Made by a program: the position numbers and the translations under genes. From Bacteroidales bacterium (lineage in GTDB: Bacteria > Bacteroidota > Bacteroidia > Bacteroidales > DTU049), in contig JAHDSP010000424.1 in the NCBI GenBank assembly GCA_018432645.1, positions 1 through 8,207 on the forward strand: a stretch of DNA of 8,207 nucleotides, given 5' to 3'. The notes beneath the pieces were generated by a model. That model did not search any database. It saw only the letters and a list, made by a program, of their open reading frames with translations, and was not told where the DNA came from. Shown piece after piece: positions 5,587 through 8,207 of the stretch (its first letter is position 1; each line of letters begins with the position of its first letter).

Positions 5587-7357
5587 AAGATTGAATTAAT
5601 TGTAATAAATTATTTAACGACAAAATTATAAAATTATTTTTACCTCCAATTCCTTTTTGCGGATCTGGTAATGAAAATAATTCAGATAATATATTATTTA
5701 TAGAGTCTGGCGTCAATGTCATTAATTGTTTTTTAGCACCATGCAAAGCTAAACTAATGTATAGTTTATTAATGTTTATACTGGCTCCAGTTTCAGGCAT
5801 TTCTAATATTTGATATACAAAATCTTCGATGTCTTCTTCTTTAATGTATCCATGTGCGGGTAAGCCTACAGCTTGGAACTGATTATTAGAAATTTTTTCA
5901 AATTTAAATCCTAAACTTTCTAATATTGATTGTACAGATAAAAATGTTCCTAAAAATTTAGAATCTATAGTTATTATAATAGGGAATAAAACTTGTTGAG
6001 ATTCAGAATTTATATTATTTTTATTTTTTGATAATTGTTCGAAAATTAATCTTGCTAAAATCGCCTCAATATCACCTACCAAAATTCCATCTTTCATTTT
6101 AGTTATTAATATTCTATTATCAATTACTTGAAATTCCAAACTATCATAATTTATTTTAGAGTCGTTTTCTATTGAAGAAATTTCATTAAAAAGATCTTTG
6201 TAGTTTTCATTGATTATATCTCGTTGAGTATTGATTTTTTGATTAAAAAGTTGAGTAGTATCTGTTAGAGGATGCTTGGGAAAATTAAAATTGCTTTTAG
6301 AAGAATTAATAGAAAAGATGTGAGTAGGAATAGCATCGAAATCTATGTCTGGCATTAGTCCACTAATTCCGAGAGCTTTTTTAGTTAAACTATTCAGAGT
6401 AGCAGCTATCAAATGCTCATCTTGAAATTTAATTTCAATTTTGCTAGGATGAACGTTTACATCTAATTTATGAGGAGGCAAAGTAATAAAAAAGACATAT
6501 GCTGGAAAAGTTTCTTTATCGATTAAGCCTTCATAAGCTTTCATAATCATTTGATGAAAATATGGGCTGCGAAAATATCTACCATTAGCATAAAAATATT
6601 GATTGCCACGATTCTTTTTGGCTGCAGTAGGATTAGAGATAAAACCTTTTATTGTAGCAAATGGGAACTCTTCTTCAATATATAAAAGTTTAGAATCATA
6701 TTGTTTGCCAAAGATTTCAATTATGCGTTGTTTAAGGTTAGTAGGTAGCAATTTTATTTTTAGTTCATTATTATCTGTTAAAGAGAAGGCTATATTATTA
6801 TTGGGAATGGCAATGCGATAGAATTCTTCCCAAATATTTTTCATTTCTACATTGTCAGACTTTAAAAAATTACGTCTAGCAGGTACAGAATAAAATAAAT
6901 CTTTTACTAAAATATTAGTTCCTTTGGGACAAGCAGCAGGTTCTATTTTTAATATTTTACTATTTTCTACCAAGACATGCGAGCCAATTTCTCGGTCCTC
7001 TGGACGAGTGAACATCTCTACACGAGACACAGCAGCTATAGATGCCAAAGCTTCTCCACGAAATCCGTAAGAATATAAGTCATAAATATCATTAATATCA
7101 TAAATTTTAGATGTTGCATGTCGCTCAAAGGCTAAAGATACATCCTCTGGATATATTCCTTGCCCATCATCTATCACCTGAATAAGAGATTTGCCTGCAT
7201 TTTGAATAACAATATCTATAGTTGTGGCTTGAGCATCAATAGCGTTTTCTGTCAATTCTTTGACAACAGAAGCTGGTTTTTGTACTACCTCACCAGCAGC
7301 TATTTGATTGATTATTTGCTCTTTTAGTATTATTATACCATGTTTAGAGTTATTCAT
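5579..7357 (-). CDS. mutL: DNA mismatch repair protein MutL
   Basis: A 592-residue MutL, normal length for the family; it links MutS recognition of a mismatch to strand removal. The GHKL ATPase domain is complete. It has NQIAAGEVVQKPASVVKEL with catalytic E34 and Mg-binding N38, DDGQGI at 63-68, RHATSK at 79-84, YGFRGEALASI at 97-107, GTNILVKDLFYSVPARRNFL at 146-165, and VNVHPSKIEIKF with K306. A variable linker (about 335-405) leads to the C-terminal dimerisation domain. QQVLFP (454-459) fits the QxxLxP clamp-binding motif. The endonuclease motif DQHAxxE is not recognisable: the aligned stretch is GDIEAILARLIFE (428-440). The C-terminal HGRP-like motif is also absent, with GIGGKN at 569-574 in its place. 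The gene starts 19 nt after the small membrane protein gene and overlaps the rhomboid start by 8 nt. Confidence 0.96.
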   Translation of the reverse strand: MNNSKHGIIILKEQIINQIAAGEVVQKPASVVKELTENAIDAQATTIDIVIQNAGKSLIQVIDDGQGIYPEDVSLAFERHATSKIYDINDIYDLYSYGFRGEALASIAAVSRVEMFTRPEDREIGSHVLVENSKILKIEPAACPKGTNILVKDLFYSVPARRNFLKSDNVEMKNIWEEFYRIAIPNNNIAFSLTDNNELKIKLLPTNLKQRIIEIFGKQYDSKLLYIEEEFPFATIKGFISNPTAAKKNRGNQYFYANGRYFRSPYFHQMIMKAYEGLIDKETFPAYVFFITLPPHKLDVNVHPSKIEIKFQDEHLIAATLNSLTKKALGISGLMPDIDFDAIPTHIFSINSSKSNFNFPKHPLTDTTQLFNQKINTQRDIINENYKDLFNEISSIENDSKINYDSLEFQVIDNRILITKMKDGILVGDIEAILARLIFEQLSKNKNNINSESQQVLFPIIITIDSKFLGTFLSVQSILESLGFKFEKISNNQFQAVGLPAHGYIKEEDIEDFVYQILEMPETGASININKLYISLALHGAKKQLMTLTPDSINNILSELFSLPDPQKGIGGKNNFIILSLNNLLQLIQSYE

Positions 7358-7376
7358 TTGAATATTTTAATTTTTT

Positions 7377-7613
7377 TTAAGAAAATATAAATAATAAAAG
7401 TAGGATTAATATTATGACAATAGTCAGTAGATTCGTATTAGATCTTTTTTTCGTTTTTAAATTTTTTTTCCATTTAAATTCTAGCTCTCTGCGTAATTTC
7501 TCTCTTTCGAATTGTTTTTTTTCTTCATCACTCCACTCTGGATTGACCTTATCAGTAAATCTTGGTTTATATTCAAATTGTTTTGGTCTAGATGAGGGGA
7601 ATAAAATACTCAT
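7377..7613 (-). CDS. small tail-anchored membrane protein upstream of mutL
   Basis: A 78-residue protein. The N-terminal part contains PKQFEYKPRFTDK, followed by a highly charged, probably helical stretch rich in E, K and R (about 28-57). A single C-terminal hydrophobic helix, LLTIVIILILLLLFIF, ends the chain. The layout is that of a cytoplasmic domain anchored at its C-terminus. From memory, Bacteroidota genomes often have a small gene with an F-x-Y-K-x-R-[FY] motif beside mutL, sometimes mislabelled as a riboflavin synthase subunit; this looks like that gene, but I cannot verify it. It is the first gene of the leftward cluster, with its own TAATTTTG element just upstream. A frame on the opposite strand over the same bases has no family features. 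Function unknown. Confidence 0.75.
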   Translation of the reverse strand: MSILFPSSRPKQFEYKPRFTDKVNPEWSDEEKKQFEREKLRRELEFKWKKNLKTKKRSNTNLLTIVIILILLLLFIFS

Positions 7614-7623
7614 ATTTTTTTTA

Positions 7624-7631
7624 CAAAATTA
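7624..7631 (-). promoter_or_regulatory. candidate -7 element for the mutL-rhomboid operon
   Basis: On the - strand, TAATTTTG is an exact match to the Bacteroidota -7 consensus TAnnTTTG. It lies 10 nt before the ATG of the first gene of the leftward cluster. A -33 TTTG at 19-21 nt upstream is not visible. Transcription would start almost at the start codon, giving a very short leader without a ribosome binding site. Confidence 0.5.
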
Positions 7632-7725
7632 CAAAAAATTTTTTTAGAGAATTCGGTGAATCATAAGTATGTTATAAAATAATTATAATAACTTGACAAA
7701 AACGCATTGGAGAAATAATTATATT

Positions 7726-7778
7726 AAAAAAAGGAAGGGAAAAGTGGATAGAAGCTATTGGGAATAGCTTCTATCCAC
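7726..7778 (-). terminator. intrinsic terminator reading leftward, no gene in front of it
   Basis: A perfect 16-bp inverted repeat, GTGGATAGAAGCTATT (7744-7759) against 7763-7778, with loop GGG. On the - strand it is followed at once by TTTTCCCTTCCTTTTTTT, a T-rich tract. On the + strand the stem is followed by GATAAAAAATTA, which lacks a T tract. It therefore suits a leftward transcript best, but only the rightward transposase lies to its right in the window. Confidence 0.7.
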
Positions 7779-7830
7779 GATAAAAAATTATTTTTATGAA
7801 ATATATATGATATATTACCTAAAAAATTTA

Positions 7831-7838
7831 TATATTTG
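7831..7838 (+). promoter_or_regulatory. -7 element of the right-hand transposase gene
   Basis: TATATTTG, followed by CAAAAAATAAAAATT and then the ATG at 7854, is an exact match to TAnnTTTG at a normal short distance from the start. No -33 TTTG is visible 19-21 nt upstream. Confidence 0.5.
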
Positions 7839-7853
7839 CAAAAAATAAAAATT

Positions 7854-8207
7854 ATGGATAAAATATTCGAAGAAGAAATAGATGTTTTTGCCCTCACTAA
7901 AGAAGAAGCACGTAAGTATTACGACAATTTATATAATAAAATAAAAAATGAAGGCAAGGACATTGTCGATTATCAAGAGCAAAAAGCTATGTCTACAGGC
8001 ATACTTTGTCCAGACTGCAATAGCAGCCATGTAATCAAAAATGGCTTGCAAAATGGAGTGCAGAATTACATGTGTAAAAATTGTAATAGACAATTCAGAG
8101 TAACCACTGGAACCTTTATGTATGGCATTCATCACAGAGATAAAATGCTCGAATATATTAAATGTATGTCTGCAGGAATGACATTGAGAGAATGTGCTAG
8201 AAATGTA
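7854..8207 (+). CDS. IS1595-type transposase, N-terminal part (cut by window end)
   Basis: An open frame of 118 codons runs off the window edge. It starts MDKIFEEEIDVFALT and then shows a zinc ribbon of four cysteines, C52-x2-C55 (CPDC) and C74-x2-C77 (CKNC), followed by RQFRVTTGTFMYGIHH. The segment EYIKCMSAGMTLRECARNV is the start of the helix-turn-helix found after the zinc ribbon in IS1595-group transposases. The catalytic domain would lie beyond the window, so completeness cannot be judged. The start is supported by TATATTTG 15 nt upstream and by the identical first four codons (ATGGATAAAATA) of the deleted copy at 3426. A shadow frame on the opposite strand was set aside because it lacks any family features. 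Confidence 0.85.
   Translation, partial: MDKIFEEEIDVFALTKEEARKYYDNLYNKIKNEGKDIVDYQEQKAMSTGILCPDCNSSHVIKNGLQNGVQNYMCKNCNRQFRVTTGTFMYGIHHRDKMLEYIKCMSAGMTLRECARNV

Larger units (their letters stand above)
7614..7853. other. 240-bp intergenic region between the mutL operon and the right-hand transposase
   Basis: No convincing coding sequence on either strand. It holds the likely operon promoter at its left end (7624-7631), a perfect hairpin at 7744-7778 and a TATATTTG element at 7831-7838. The left end of the IS carrying the transposase must lie somewhere in here, but no terminal repeat like those at 2905 and 3467 (GCTCTATTT) can be found, so the boundary is unresolved. Confidence 0.7.

Noticed and set aside
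6603..6821. 72-codon + strand frame
   Set aside because: Antisense to the conserved ATPase part of mutL.
7414..7647. 77-codon + strand frame opposite the small membrane protein
   Set aside because: Phe/Ser-rich complement of a charged Lys/Glu-rich protein; the - strand frame has a sensible TM layout, operon spacing and a TAATTTTG element.
7693..7698. TTGACA resembling a sigma-70 -35 box
   Set aside because: The nearest TATATT is 23 nt away, too far, and Bacteroidota use a different promoter consensus.
7677..7723. Direct repeat AAATAATTATA (7677-7687 and 7713-7723)
   Set aside because: Eleven bases of pure A/T in a very AT-rich intergenic region is likely by chance.
7763..7778. Right arm of the hairpin (AGCTTCTATCC) as a degenerate copy of the IS end AGCTCTATTT
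   Set aside because: It needs an inserted base and the match stops quickly; the perfect hairpin explains the sequence better.
7929..8135. 68-codon - strand frame
   Set aside because: Antisense to the zinc-ribbon transposase, whose CxxC pairs are clear on the + strand.

Overview
The window looks like a strongly AT-rich (by eye about 30% G+C) bacterial chromosome segment, most likely from the Bacteroidota. The evidence is a mutL gene run together with two neighbouring rhomboid genes, the DUF6576-like tail on the second rhomboid, start codons without Shine-Dalgarno sequences, and short leaders carrying copies of the Bacteroidota -7 element TAnnTTTG. Species or genus cannot be named from this window.

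Left part, + strand (1-2288): the 3' end of pntA and all of pntB. Together they encode the proton-translocating NAD(P)+ transhydrogenase of the inner membrane and end at a very clear intrinsic terminator (2243-2288). Then comes a secreted leucine-rich-repeat protein (2316-2897). Seven bases after its stop lies a 563-bp internally deleted IS1595-type element (2905-3467). It has 24-bp imperfect terminal inverted repeats and a short leftward reading frame for the C-terminal part of the transposase.

Central part, - strand (7613 down to 3546): a tight five-gene cluster read leftward. It holds a small tail-anchored membrane protein, mutL, an apparently active rhomboid protease, a second rhomboid that has lost its catalytic residues, and a PaaI-type hotdog thioesterase. 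Spacings are 19 nt, -8, 17 and -4, so it is very probably one operon.

Right end, + strand (7614-8207): a 240-bp non-coding stretch contains a perfect 16-bp hairpin whose T-rich side faces left. It is followed by the N-terminal 118 codons of an IS1595-type transposase with a zinc ribbon, cut by the window edge.

Points most worth a second look: MutL keeps its ATPase and clamp-binding motifs but lacks the recognisable endonuclease motifs; an active and a dead rhomboid are paired; the deleted IS has precise ends and an open frame; and the leftward terminator has no gene in front of it. No phage-defence system, CRISPR array, tRNA or rRNA was found, and most of the window is ordinary core genome plus two IS traces.
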